From: an uncultured Lachnospiraceae bacterium
GTDB taxonomy: Bacteria; Bacillota; Clostridia; Lachnospirales; Lachnospiraceae
DNA length: 11,051 bases
Reading direction: 5' to 3'
NCBI GenBank assembly: GCA_945834545.1
Contig: CAMAHO010000059.1
Location: 1 to 11,051, forward strand
Both the position numbers and the translations under genes were made by a program. Numbering within the stretch: position 1 is the first letter of the stretch; each line of letters opens with the position of its first letter. The notes beneath the pieces were generated by a model. The model had not been told where the DNA came from, made no database searches, and saw only the letters and a list, made by a program, of their open reading frames with translations. This document shows, piece after piece, positions 1-7,760 of the stretch.

Positions 1-420
1 CATTCTGGCCAGTGCCACTCTTTGCTTTTGTCCGTTGGAAATCTCATCCGGGTAGTTCTTAAGAAGCTCCTCTATCCCAAGCTTTTTTAACAGAGTGTAA
101 GCGATAGCCTTGTCCCGGTTTACAATCAAAAGATTCTGTTCTACCGTCAGATGCGGAAAGAGAGCATAGTCCTGAAATAAATACCCAACCCTTCTCTTCT
201 GTGGCGGCACATTGATTTTCTTTTCCGAATCATACAAAACCACTCCATCGAAAGCAATGCGCCCTTCATCCGGGGTTTCGATTCCGGCGATGCACTTTAA
301 GGTCATGCTTTTTCCCGCCCCGGAGGGTCCTAGCAAGGCGAAAACCTCTTCCTCTGCCACAAAGGAGACCTCTAAGAGCATATGGTCCAGTTGTTTCTTG
401 ATATCTACTTCCAGGTTCAA
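1..420 (-). CDS. modC: Molybdate ABC transporter ATPase ModC (partial, 3' end outside window)
   Basis: This is the ATP-binding subunit that powers molybdate uptake through ModB on the inner face of the membrane. The first 140 codons are present and the frame is open to the window edge, so the C-terminal part (Walker B onwards, and any regulatory TOBE domain) is not seen. Visible motifs are Walker A GPSGAGKS near residues 32-39, the Q-loop LFQDYALFP and the ABC signature ISNGQKQRVALAR close to the edge. The signature has Asn where the LSGGQ consensus has the first Gly. I chose a TTG start at 420: an in-frame TAG lies four codons upstream, AGGACAG precedes it as a weak ribosome site, and no ATG occurs in frame before codon 14. 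It follows the modB stop by one base. Its position after modA and modB supports molybdate over other oxyanions. Confidence 0.9.
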   Translation of the reverse strand, partial: MNLEVDIKKQLDHMLLEVSFVAEEEVFALLGPSGAGKSMTLKCIAGIETPDEGRIAFDGVVLYDSEKKINVPPQKRRVGYLFQDYALFPHLTVEQNLLIVNRDKAIAYTLLKKLGIEELLKNYPDEISNGQKQRVALARM

Positions 421-421
421 C

Positions 422-1135
422 TTACTGTCCTATCCTTTTCCTCTTCTGTTTCCGTCTCTGCAAAGCAAGGTTTAACCCTATGATGCAGCCAAAGGCAATC
501 CCCATCACAATGGTTGTCCACAGGCCCGCATCCAGGTAGTCTCCGTTTTGCATCACCATGGCGATTCTCTGAGAAATGGTGCCGGTCTTTCCGGGGATAT
601 TTCCCGCCAGCATGGAGGTAGCTCCATACTCTCCCAAGGCTCTTGCGAAGGTTAAAATCACTCCTGATAACAGTCCCGGTTTGGCTACCGGCAATAGGAT
701 TCTCCAAAAAATGGTCCCCTTCGACAAGCCCAAGGTCTTTGACACCCAAAGTAGCTCAGGATTCACCAGTTCAAAAGCAGCTTTGGCATTTCGGTACATG
801 AGTGGCAAAGCAATCACCACTGCTGCCACGATGCAGCCAAGCCAGGTTTGTACCACCCGAATACCAAAGGCAGCCTCTAAGCCTGCACCCAACATTCGAC
901 GAGGACTAAATATGTAAAGTAAAAGAAAGCCTGCTACCGTTGGGGGCAGTACCAAGGGCAAAGTCAAAATACCATCCACCACAGCGGCTAAAAATCCCTT
1001 TCTCTGATAGACATAATAGGCAAACCCAATGCCTAAAAAGAAACATATGATTGTCGCTATTATCCCTGTCTGTAAGGATATCCATAAGGGTGTCCAATCC
1101 AGAGAAGAAAGCACATGCATCAGTTCATTCCACAT
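422..1135 (-). CDS. modB: Molybdate ABC transporter permease ModB
   Basis: This is the membrane permease of the molybdate importer. It is about 237 residues long, normal for ModB, with several hydrophobic segments beginning at WTPLWISLQTGIIATIICF. The diagnostic cytoplasmic EAA-type loop reads ARALGEYGATSMLAGNIPGKT, close to the ModB consensus, and contacts ModC. I chose the ATG at 1135 because TTGGAG sits six bases upstream; the longer GTG start at 1168 has no ribosome site. The gap to modA is 54 bp and modC follows after one base, so the three are probably co-transcribed. Tungstate or sulfate permeases are close relatives, but the adjacent molybdenum cofactor genes favour molybdate. Confidence 0.93.
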   Translation of the reverse strand: MWNELMHVLSSLDWTPLWISLQTGIIATIICFFLGIGFAYYVYQRKGFLAAVVDGILTLPLVLPPTVAGFLLLYIFSPRRMLGAGLEAAFGIRVVQTWLGCIVAAVVIALPLMYRNAKAAFELVNPELLWVSKTLGLSKGTIFWRILLPVAKPGLLSGVILTFARALGEYGATSMLAGNIPGKTGTISQRIAMVMQNGDYLDAGLWTTIVMGIAFGCIIGLNLALQRRKQKRKRIGQ

Positions 1136-1189
1136 ACAGAACTCCAATTCTTTGTAAACCTCTGCCACCTGAAGCCCAAGGCCTGCGGT

Positions 1190-2023
1190 TTACTCGATGA
1201 CATCAAAATGGTAGGCTGTAAAGATTTCCTTAGCCTCTCTGGAGCGAAGAAATTCCAGAAAGGTTTCAGCCGCCTTTCTCTGTTCCTCACTTGCCTTGGG
1301 ATTCTCTATCCTAGCCACAGGATAAATCACATTTCCTGTCAGCTCATAAGAAACCTTTTCCAGTATTTCCAGTTTATCTTCCCTGCCGTATACATCAGAG
1401 TAATACACGATGCCCACTTCGTTTGCGCCTTCCATGACTGCTGTCGCTACTGCACCTACGTTTCCGCACGCATTGATTGTCACATTCCCCAGAGCTTTTG
1501 AGATTTCCTCCGTCGAGATTTTGGCATTATCCTCTGTACCATCCAACAGCCCTGCTGCCACCAGCGCCTCTCTGGTGTACTTCCCCACCGGCACACTTCC
1601 GTCTGCCAGTGCAATGCTTTTCGCTTTTGCAAGGTCCAAAAGTCCTGTCACAGTGGTATTGCTTCCCTTATAAGTGACCACACAAACCTGATTATTTAAC
1701 AAATCATAATGGGATTTCTCTACCACCAGGCCTGCCTCAGACAGCTTTTTCATCTGAGTCCCTGAAGCGGAAAAAAACACATCCACGGCGTGTCCGTTTA
1801 GAATTCCTTCCATCAGGGTGCCTGAGCTGTCATAGCTACCCCGCACTAGAATCTCGGGATGACTCTCATGGAATTTCGAAATCAATTCCTCGGATACCAC
1901 ATTCAAGCTCTTTGCAGCATAATAGGTAATCTCTACCGGTTTTTCAGAGCGTCCCCCCAGCCATATCCATAGGATGAAAAGCACCAGAACAAAGCCTATC
2001 CATAGCAGTCTTTTTTTGCTCAT
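1190..2023 (-). CDS. modA: Molybdate ABC transporter substrate-binding protein ModA
   Basis: This protein captures extracellular molybdate and hands it to ModBC. It has 277 residues with an N-terminal hydrophobic stretch (WIGFVLVLFILWIWLGG) that serves as a signal peptide or membrane anchor. The oxyanion-binding family pattern is visible: YYAAKSL, then DSSGTLMEGILNGHAVDVFFSA, then DGSVPVGKYTREAL, then NVGAVATAVMEGANEVGIVYYSDV. There is no lipobox Cys after the hydrophobic stretch, although most Gram-positive ModA proteins are lipoproteins, so an uncleaved N-terminal anchor is possible. I chose the ATG at 2023. It overlaps the stop of the upstream MOSC-MogA gene as ATGA, which suggests translational coupling, and GAAGGAG lies upstream. 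The GTG at 2032 sits too close to that site. Confidence 0.93.
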   Translation of the reverse strand: MSKKRLLWIGFVLVLFILWIWLGGRSEKPVEITYYAAKSLNVVSEELISKFHESHPEILVRGSYDSSGTLMEGILNGHAVDVFFSASGTQMKKLSEAGLVVEKSHYDLLNNQVCVVTYKGSNTTVTGLLDLAKAKSIALADGSVPVGKYTREALVAAGLLDGTEDNAKISTEEISKALGNVTINACGNVGAVATAVMEGANEVGIVYYSDVYGREDKLEILEKVSYELTGNVIYPVARIENPKASEEQRKAAETFLEFLRSREAKEIFTAYHFDVIE

Positions 2024-3018
2024 CTTCCGCACTCTCCTTCAGAACCTCGCAAAACCCCTAGGCCATGCCCCAGATGAGGCAGTAAGAACATGAGTGCCTC
2101 CGTCACTGCTTTAGGGCTCCCCGGCAGATTTACAATCAATGTCTTTTTCCGGATTCCGCTGACCGCTCTGGAAAACATGGCTCTTGGGGTAATCTGCAGA
2201 GAGTACCCCCGAATAGCTTCTGCGATTCCGTTAGCCATCCTGTCGCAGACGGCAATGGTTGCCTCCGGCGTGATATCTCGCACGGAAAAACCGGTTCCGC
2301 CTGTGGTAAAAATCACATTCACCTGTCTGCTGTCAGCCAGTCGTATCAGGTGGCTTTCCAATGCCTGCCGCTCATCCGGCAGTAATATCTGCTCCACTAC
2401 CTGATACCCCTCCTGTTCTAAAAGGCCTGTTATCTTGGGGCCGCTTTCATCCTCTCTTTCCCCTCTGGCTCCCTTATCGCTGAGGGTGATGACTGCCGCT
2501 GTGAAAGGCCGGTCCTCTTTGGGAGGGACCACACAAACCTGCATACCGGGGCAAATCTCTCCCCCCTCTAGGACCCTTGCAAAGACTCCTTCCCTGGGCA
2601 TGATGCAATCTCCCATCTGTTGAAAGATGGCGCAATGGCTATGGCACTCCTTCCCTATCTGCGTCATCTCCAATTCTGCCACCTGGAGGAATCCTTGGGC
2701 TCCCAAGCTCTCGTCACGAGTTTCCAAGTCTTTGCCAAACAGCAGATGGGTTCCTACCTCCAGGGCAGAGAAATCAATCCCCGACACGATAATATTTTCC
2801 CCAAAGGCACCCGGCAGCACCTGGGCTCCTTGTTCCCGAAAGGCCTGTATCTTTTCCTCTGAAATCAGGCTAATCTGGCGATGCCAGTTTCCGGCATGGG
2901 CATCCCCCTCAAGCCCCCAGTCCTTGCGAAGAACTGCCTTCTCCACCGGGCTTTTCTGCGTTCCCCTGCTACTGCTGATACAAATCTGTTTGACAACACC
3001 GCATACCCTGTTACTCAT
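2020..3018 (-). CDS. MOSC domain fused to MogA/MoaB-type molybdopterin adenylyltransferase
   Basis: This two-domain protein has 332 residues from the ATG at 3018, which AGGGAG precedes by six bases; a GTG at 3048 would overlap the moaA stop and has no ribosome site. Residues 1-165 form a MOSC domain (GLEGDAHAGNWHRQISLIS, then LPGAFGENI, then MPREGVFARVL) with Cys at 125, 129 and 138. MOSC domains bind molybdenum cofactor or handle its sulfur. Residues 170-332 form a MogA/MoaB domain with TTGGTG at 238-243, RDITPEAT just after, and NLPGSPKAVTEAL near the end. MogA adenylylates molybdopterin before metal insertion. The fusion suggests that one polypeptide both activates the pterin and handles the finished or sulfurated/selenated cofactor. 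The start follows the moaA stop by 22 bases, and the stop overlaps modA as ATGA. The domain calls are firm; the division of labour is inferred. Confidence 0.9.
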   Translation of the reverse strand: MSNRVCGVVKQICISSSRGTQKSPVEKAVLRKDWGLEGDAHAGNWHRQISLISEEKIQAFREQGAQVLPGAFGENIIVSGIDFSALEVGTHLLFGKDLETRDESLGAQGFLQVAELEMTQIGKECHSHCAIFQQMGDCIMPREGVFARVLEGGEICPGMQVCVVPPKEDRPFTAAVITLSDKGARGEREDESGPKITGLLEQEGYQVVEQILLPDERQALESHLIRLADSRQVNVIFTTGGTGFSVRDITPEATIAVCDRMANGIAEAIRGYSLQITPRAMFSRAVSGIRKKTLIVNLPGSPKAVTEALMFLLPHLGHGLGVLRGSEGECGR

Positions 3019-3040
3019 ATTCTTCTCCCTGCATATCTTC

Positions 3041-4051
3041 TCAACCACCGATGTCCTTCATAGTGGATTTTTCCGTTGTTTTCTCCTGATTTTCCAGGTG
3101 GTGCATCAAAGGTTTTTCATAGATGACCTTTTGCAATTTTTTATGAATCAGTTCTTCTCTCCGGTTATCGGTAAGCCCCCGGTCACTCAAAATCTCCCGC
3201 AGGCTGTCCTGTTTGGCATAACACAAGCAGCCCTTAAGCTCTCCGGTTGCGGTAAGACGAATGCGATTGCAGTTCTCACAAAACCGGTTGTGCATAGCGC
3301 TGATAAACCCTACCCATACCTTCTCCCGAGGAAGATAATAATACTCTGCCGGCCCGTTGCCAAAGGTCTGCTTCTCTGCGTCTGAGGCTATAGGAGTCTT
3401 TGGCTTAAGCTTTTGTAAATTCGGTTCCCGCTCCCTAAGTAACTTTATAAGTTCTCGGTTATCCACCGTCTGCTCTGTTTTACTACCTCCCAAAGGCATC
3501 CATTCCAGAAATCTGACAATCACTCCATGCTCTTTTCCAAACCGGATAAAATCCAGCCATTCCTCTTCATTGATTCCCTTTAACAATACCACATTTAGTT
3601 TGGTAGGGAATCGCTTCCTGCTCTCTTCTATCGCCTCTAACACCTGATGCAGGCCATCCACCCGGGTCACTTCCCGAAACCGTGTTTCCTGTAAGGTATC
3701 AAGGCTGATATTGATTCCGTCCAGCCCGGCTTCAGCCAATTCCTCCAGCTTCTCCTTTAGCAGAAAACCATTGGTGGTCAGGGTGACCTGCCCCACTCCC
3801 GGAATTGCCTTGATATCTCTTACGATTTGTGCTACATCCGGTCGCAGCAGAGGCTCTCCGCCGGTAATCTTAAACCTTGTAATGCCAAGCCTTACTGCCT
3901 GCCTGCAAATACACACAAGCTCATCCCTGGTTAAAAGCGAAGATGCTGTTTGGCTGCTTGGGTTCGGCTGACAATAGATGCACCTGAAATTGCAGGCCTG
4001 GGTGACAGAGATTCTCATATAGTTAATTTCCCGATTATACCGATCCCTCAT
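3041..4051 (-). CDS. moaA: GTP 3',8-cyclase MoaA (radical SAM)
   Basis: MoaA catalyses the first step of molybdenum cofactor synthesis, the radical SAM conversion of GTP to 3',8-cyclo-GTP, which MoaC then uses. The protein has 336 residues, normal for the family. The N-terminal radical SAM cluster motif CNFRCIYC gives Cys 20, 24 and 27. KITGGEPLLRPD follows for SAM binding. The second cluster, which binds GTP, is FCENCNRIRLTATGELKGC with Cys 258, 261 and 275. The chain ends in IGG, matching the essential C-terminal Gly-Gly of the family. I chose the ATG at 4051 because GCGGAG lies upstream and MRDRYNREINYMRISVTQ matches how MoaA proteins begin; a start at 4078 would add nine unusual residues. 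It overlaps the end of moaC by 17 bases. Confidence 0.96.
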   Translation of the reverse strand: MRDRYNREINYMRISVTQACNFRCIYCQPNPSSQTASSLLTRDELVCICRQAVRLGITRFKITGGEPLLRPDVAQIVRDIKAIPGVGQVTLTTNGFLLKEKLEELAEAGLDGINISLDTLQETRFREVTRVDGLHQVLEAIEESRKRFPTKLNVVLLKGINEEEWLDFIRFGKEHGVIVRFLEWMPLGGSKTEQTVDNRELIKLLREREPNLQKLKPKTPIASDAEKQTFGNGPAEYYYLPREKVWVGFISAMHNRFCENCNRIRLTATGELKGCLCYAKQDSLREILSDRGLTDNRREELIHKKLQKVIYEKPLMHHLENQEKTTEKSTMKDIGG

Positions 4052-4517
4052 AAAAATAATCTCCGCTCTTGCCGCCATGCTTTTCCAGCAAGTGAATCTG
4101 CTCCATTACCATATCCTTGGAAATTGCCTTGCACATATCATAGATAGTAAGTAAGGCCACATTCACGCCGGTGAGTGCCTCCATTTCCACCCCTGTTTTT
4201 CCTACCGTCTTTACCTTGCAGCAAGCTTCAATGGCAAAGCGGTCTTCCAACAGGCGAAACTCTATCTCTACACCGGTGAGAGGCAGGATATGACAAAGGG
4301 GAATCAGGGCAGAGGTATTTTTAGCAGCCATAATACCGGCTACTCTTGCCACAGCCAGCACATCTCCCTTTTGCACACTGCCTTCCTTTACTTTCTCGAA
4401 GCACTCACCGGAAAGCCTTATGGTTCCCACCGCTGTTGCTGTCCGTTTCGTTATCTCCTTGTCGCTTATATCCACCATAACAGCCTCGCCGTTATCGTTA
4501 AAATGTGTAAAATCCAT
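4035..4517 (-). CDS. moaC: Cyclic pyranopterin monophosphate synthase MoaC
   Basis: MoaC turns the MoaA product 3',8-cyclo-GTP into cyclic pyranopterin monophosphate, the first stable pterin of molybdenum cofactor synthesis. At 160 residues it has the normal length. Family motifs are MVDISDKEITKRTA near the N terminus, AAKNTSALIPLCHILPLTG in the middle, and KVKTVGKTGVEMEALTGVN followed by YDMCKAISKDM, which carries the active-site Lys and Asp region. AAGGT lies upstream of the ATG. The 3' end overlaps moaA, so the two pathway partners are probably translated together. MoaD and MoaE, needed to add the dithiolene sulfurs, are not in the window. Confidence 0.97.
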   Translation of the reverse strand: MDFTHFNDNGEAVMVDISDKEITKRTATAVGTIRLSGECFEKVKEGSVQKGDVLAVARVAGIMAAKNTSALIPLCHILPLTGVEIEFRLLEDRFAIEACCKVKTVGKTGVEMEALTGVNVALLTIYDMCKAISKDMVMEQIHLLEKHGGKSGDYFYEGSV

Positions 4518-4574
4518 ATCGTTCTACCTTTTTCTATACTTCTAAAGCTTTGATTAGGGTTCTTTTTCTTTCGC

Positions 4575-5615
4575 TCATGTCGAACTTATGTACCAACCCT
4601 TTCCAAAGCTACAGGCCGGGTAGTGGCACTCCTGACAGCCAAGGCATAAGCCTCCGTGACCTAAGGCAACGATATCCTTCCTGGTGATTGCAACCCCTGC
4701 TGCCAACCTGGGCAAAAGCAGGTCAAACACCGTTGCCTTGGCATACATGACGCAGCCAGGCAGTCCCACGATTGGGGTTCCATCCTCAAAATACCCCAAA
4801 GCAAACATGGCTCCCGGCAGCACCGGAGCCCCATAGCTCACCATCCTTGCTCCGCTGTCCTTGATTGCGCCGGGGGTGCGATCATCCGGATCCACACTCA
4901 TGCCACCAGTGCACAGAATGATATCTACGCCTTTTTGGCGCAGAGTCTGAATAGCTTCCACTATCATCTCTTTGTCGTCATTACAAAGGATATGTTCCTT
5001 TACCTGAATCTTAAACGCCTCCAGCTTTTTCTGAACAACAGGCGTAAAGCGGTCCTCAATGAGTCCGTTATACACCTCACTGCCCGTGGTAACAATCCCC
5101 GCCGTCTTTAGCAGCCAAGGTCGTAAACATAGAATTGGTTCCACCCCGGCGGCCTCCTTCGCCACGCGCAGCTTCTCCTCCTCAATCACCAGGGGAATGA
5201 TGCGCATACCGGCCAGCTTATCCCCTTTTTTCACTGCTGTATTGCTATGTCTGGTGGCAATCATCAGCTCTTCCTGCTCATTGACGGCAGTCAGGGCCTC
5301 CACATTGACCTGAAACAAGCCGTCCTCATCCGCAATCAGCTCGATTTTGCCCTCTTTTACCTCTGTGGCATGCATATACCTATTTTGGCAAAGCTCTCTC
5401 AGGCATTCTGCCCCCTCGTTTTCGTGCAGAATACCCTCCTTCTTTTCCCAGATATACAGATTCTCCTTTCCCATGGAAAGCAGTACCGGGATATCCTCCT
5501 CCTGTATGATATGTCCCTTGCGAAATCTCGCATCCTTTGTCACACCGGGAATAATCTGGGTCAGATCGTGGCAAAGCACATGTCCAACTGCATCCTGGGT
5601 CCTGATCAATTTCAT
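4575..5615 (-). CDS. Molybdopterin-binding protein, MoeA/MogA-like, with C-terminal Cys cluster
   Basis: This 346-residue protein probably acts late in molybdenum cofactor assembly, binding molybdopterin or its adenylated form. Residues about 1-155 resemble the extra N-terminal region of this MoeA-like family (TQDAVGHVLCHDLTQIIPG). Residues about 170-310 form the MoCF_biosynth fold, with TTGSEVYNGLIEDRF at 176-190, CTGGMSVDPDDRTPGAI at 235-251 and GLPGCVMYA at 284-292. It is shorter than canonical MoeA (about 400 residues). After LGHGGL the chain ends in a Cys cluster, C324, C327, C330 and C335, which could bind zinc or iron-sulfur or carry sulfur/selenium. The ATG overlaps the xdhC stop as ATGA, indicating translational coupling, so its work is probably tied to XdhC. 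No separate MoeA is visible, so it may replace MoeA here; that is inference. Confidence 0.85.
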   Translation of the reverse strand: MKLIRTQDAVGHVLCHDLTQIIPGVTKDARFRKGHIIQEEDIPVLLSMGKENLYIWEKKEGILHENEGAECLRELCQNRYMHATEVKEGKIELIADEDGLFQVNVEALTAVNEQEELMIATRHSNTAVKKGDKLAGMRIIPLVIEEEKLRVAKEAAGVEPILCLRPWLLKTAGIVTTGSEVYNGLIEDRFTPVVQKKLEAFKIQVKEHILCNDDKEMIVEAIQTLRQKGVDIILCTGGMSVDPDDRTPGAIKDSGARMVSYGAPVLPGAMFALGYFEDGTPIVGLPGCVMYAKATVFDLLLPRLAAGVAITRKDIVALGHGGLCLGCQECHYPACSFGKGWYISST

Positions 5616-6670
5616 ACCGTCCTCTTTCTCGCCCGGATTTCAATGAGCTGTGCCGCTATACTGACGGCAATCTCTGCCGGCGTCTCGCTTCCGATGTTTA
5701 ATCCAATAGGCGTGATGATTCTTTGAAGCTCCTTAGGGGTAAACCCCTGCTCTTCAAGCCATTTATTTACAAAGGCCGTTTTCTTTCGACTGCCTACTAC
5801 TCCGATATACCCAGCCTGTGTTCTCAAGCCAAAGGCCTCCACTGCCATGTCCCACTCATGCCCCCTGGTCATAATCACCAGATAATCTGCTTTCCGGGGA
5901 TGAATATACTGCTCCAGCTTGTTAAAGTCCACCAAAAGCACTTCTCTGGCCTCCGGGAAATAGGAGCTGTCAGCAAACTCCTCCCTGTCATCCATCACCA
6001 CGCAGCGAAAATCCAGATGGGTCAGGAGAGGAACTACCTCTCTGGCCAAATGACCCGCTCCAAATATATACACCACACCGTCCCCCGGAATATGCTCCTC
6101 ATAAAGTATGTCACAGTCTTTTAGCGGGAGCGCATTGTGAAATATATTGCAGAACCTAAGGTCATAGTCCTGTCCTTCCAAAACCGCCTGCTTCCAAGCC
6201 TCCAGCCACTCCTCCAGTCTGGCATCTTTGCCGGAAATCGGGTAAAACAACAGCTTTGCCCTACCACCGCAAACCATACCGAGATTTGCGCTATCCCCTA
6301 GGGTTAACTCATAGGTCTGTATTTGATAACTAGCTCCGATTCTAAGTTGTAATGCCTCTATCTCGGGCTTGTCCTTAGATGAAGTATCGCCACGGTCTGG
6401 CTGGACTGATTGGTTCGGCTGCGATTTTATGCCTGTCTGAAATTCTGGCTCTGCCTGGAAATCTTCTGCGAAGAACCGCCTTGCAGATTGTATCGCCTGA
6501 AACTCCAGATTGCCTCCCCCTATGGTTCCTGCAAGCCGTCCGGCTTTTCCTACCACCATATAGGCCCCCTTCTTTCTCGGAAGGGAACCGCTGGCTTCCA
6601 TGATGCCTACCAAAACCACATCCTGCTTTTCTTTTCTTTGATCTATAATCTGGTTGATTACCTCTAACAT
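5612..6670 (-). CDS. XdhC/CoxI-family molybdenum hydroxylase maturation protein
   Basis: XdhC proteins bind molybdenum cofactor and help replace one of its oxo ligands by sulfur before insertion into xanthine dehydrogenase-type enzymes. In this context the ligand may be selenium. The protein has 352 residues. The N-terminal XdhC_CoxI domain shows VLVGIMEASGSLPRKKGAYM and LAGTIGGGNLEFQAI (residues 45-60), then LGMVCGGRAKLLFYP (130-144). The C-terminal Rossmann domain shows VYIFGAGHLAREVVPLL (200-216), VMDDREEFA, MTRGHEWD (267-274), VVGSRKK and PIGLNIGSETPAEIAVSIAA. Residues about 74-107 look like an extra hydrophilic, low-complexity insert between the conserved blocks. An AGGGAAG-like site precedes the ATG. 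It lies 49 bp after yqeB and overlaps the next gene as ATGA. Confidence 0.92.
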   Translation of the reverse strand: MLEVINQIIDQRKEKQDVVLVGIMEASGSLPRKKGAYMVVGKAGRLAGTIGGGNLEFQAIQSARRFFAEDFQAEPEFQTGIKSQPNQSVQPDRGDTSSKDKPEIEALQLRIGASYQIQTYELTLGDSANLGMVCGGRAKLLFYPISGKDARLEEWLEAWKQAVLEGQDYDLRFCNIFHNALPLKDCDILYEEHIPGDGVVYIFGAGHLAREVVPLLTHLDFRCVVMDDREEFADSSYFPEAREVLLVDFNKLEQYIHPRKADYLVIMTRGHEWDMAVEAFGLRTQAGYIGVVGSRKKTAFVNKWLEEQGFTPKELQRIITPIGLNIGSETPAEIAVSIAAQLIEIRARKRTV

Positions 6671-6719
6671 ATCGCTCTTCCCTTAGCTATCATAGGCTAC
6701 CTAGTCTCATTCTGACAAC

Positions 6720-7619
6720 TTACTCCACCAGTCTGCACACCAACCCAAGTACACTGCCGGCAATACACCTGGCCTTATCGGAAATGGTAAAGCAGTTGTC
6801 ATATTCCTGTTTTCTGGGGTCAATATCCGCAATTTTTAATCCTTCTGTCACGGGATAGTTTTCTGTAATAAGCCCTCGTATCAAACCTGTAATGCTGGCA
6901 TATATGGGCACCTGTTCCCCGTTTTCCTGTTCCACCCGAGCAATCACTTCGCCCTGGTTCACGAAATCTCCGATTTGATGCACCAGCTGCATACGCCCTT
7001 TCGCAGGCGAATGGATCACCCTCTCCTTATCATACCCGGCAATAACACCCGGCACTCCTGTATTGGGCAATGCAAACCCCTTCTCCATGACGCGTCCCAG
7101 GTTATGTCCTCGCATGGTTTCAATGACATAATCCACATCCACTCCTGCTTCAAACCCCGGCCCCAGAGCAATCGTCATATCTGCCATGGTTTTCTTGGTT
7201 CCCAGATTCTTCTTGGCCAGAATGGCATCTACCACCACCTGAGGCTTGAGAATAGAGATACACTCTCCCTCAGGGTCTATCATAAGCGGAACCACCCCTT
7301 TTTCATAGCAGGCGTCTATCTCCTGCAGGAGCCATTCCCGTGATAAGGTCCTGTCTTTTCCAAGCGTAACACCTGTGTTCTCCTCTATTTTCGACATAGG
7401 CTTAGGTAGTGGCACCGGAATCCGCACCACTCTCAAATCCTCCACCAAGGCTTCCCCATGATAGACTGCCTCACAGACAGCCACCTGTCTGCGAATGGCA
7501 GAGGGATATTCCATTTCCAATACCAAAACACGAAACCCGCTTTTCCACAATGTATAGATTGTACCCGTGGCAATATCTCCGCCGCCGCGAACCACTATCA
7601 ACAAATCCTTCTTTTTCAT
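6720..7619 (-). CDS. yqeB: Selenium-dependent molybdenum cofactor biosynthesis protein YqeB
   Basis: YqeB is a marker gene of selenium-dependent molybdenum hydroxylase systems; its exact reaction is not known. The protein has 299 residues, the usual length for the family. It opens with a nucleotide-binding-like segment IVVRGGGDIATGTIYTLWKSG (residues 8-28). Next come LEMEYPSAIRRQVAVCEAVY, then VVDAILAKKN, and ALGPGFEAGVDVDYVIETMRGHNLGRV in the middle. A C-terminal part follows with a biotinyl/lipoyl-like stretch (HSPAKGRMQLVHQIGDFVNQGEVIARVE). GGGGAG lies five bases before the ATG. The gene sits between selD and xdhC, the order expected for a system delivering selenium to a molybdenum cofactor. 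Its companion YqeC is not visible in the window. The last codons and stop share a 12-base string with the repeat behind selD. Confidence 0.92.
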   Translation of the reverse strand: MKKKDLLIVVRGGGDIATGTIYTLWKSGFRVLVLEMEYPSAIRRQVAVCEAVYHGEALVEDLRVVRIPVPLPKPMSKIEENTGVTLGKDRTLSREWLLQEIDACYEKGVVPLMIDPEGECISILKPQVVVDAILAKKNLGTKKTMADMTIALGPGFEAGVDVDYVIETMRGHNLGRVMEKGFALPNTGVPGVIAGYDKERVIHSPAKGRMQLVHQIGDFVNQGEVIARVEQENGEQVPIYASITGLIRGLITENYPVTEGLKIADIDPRKQEYDNCFTISDKARCIAGSVLGLVCRLVE

Positions 7620-7632
7620 CTTCTCTCCCCGA

Positions 7633-7760
7633 CTTACTCAACCAACAAGGTGTTTTCCTACCAGCTTACTCCACCATCAATACATTTTCAGCTTGGCTTA
7701 CTTCACCATCAATACATTTTCAGCTTGGCTTACTCCACTATCAGAGGATTTTCTTCCTGC
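7633..7760 (-). repeat. 32-bp tandem repeat copying the selD 3' end
   Basis: Four copies follow each other at exactly 32-bp spacing, starting at 7633, 7665, 7697 and 7729. The copies at 7665 and 7697 differ at one base; the outer two are more diverged. The copy at 7729 is the coding end of selD, including its stop. Read on the minus strand, each copy encodes a short tail ending in a stop: ENPLIVE in selD, then ENVLMVK, ENVLMVE and ENTLLVE. Because 32 is not a multiple of three and each copy carries a stop, only the selD copy is translated with selD. The array fills most of the 110-bp gap between selD and yqeB. Confidence 0.85.

Noticed and set aside
2627..3385. Long plus-strand open frame (252 codons) antisense to the moaA and MOSC-MogA genes
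   Set aside because: It lies opposite two strongly recognised minus-strand genes and their junction, has no family motif and no ribosome site that stands out. It is a by-product of codon bias.
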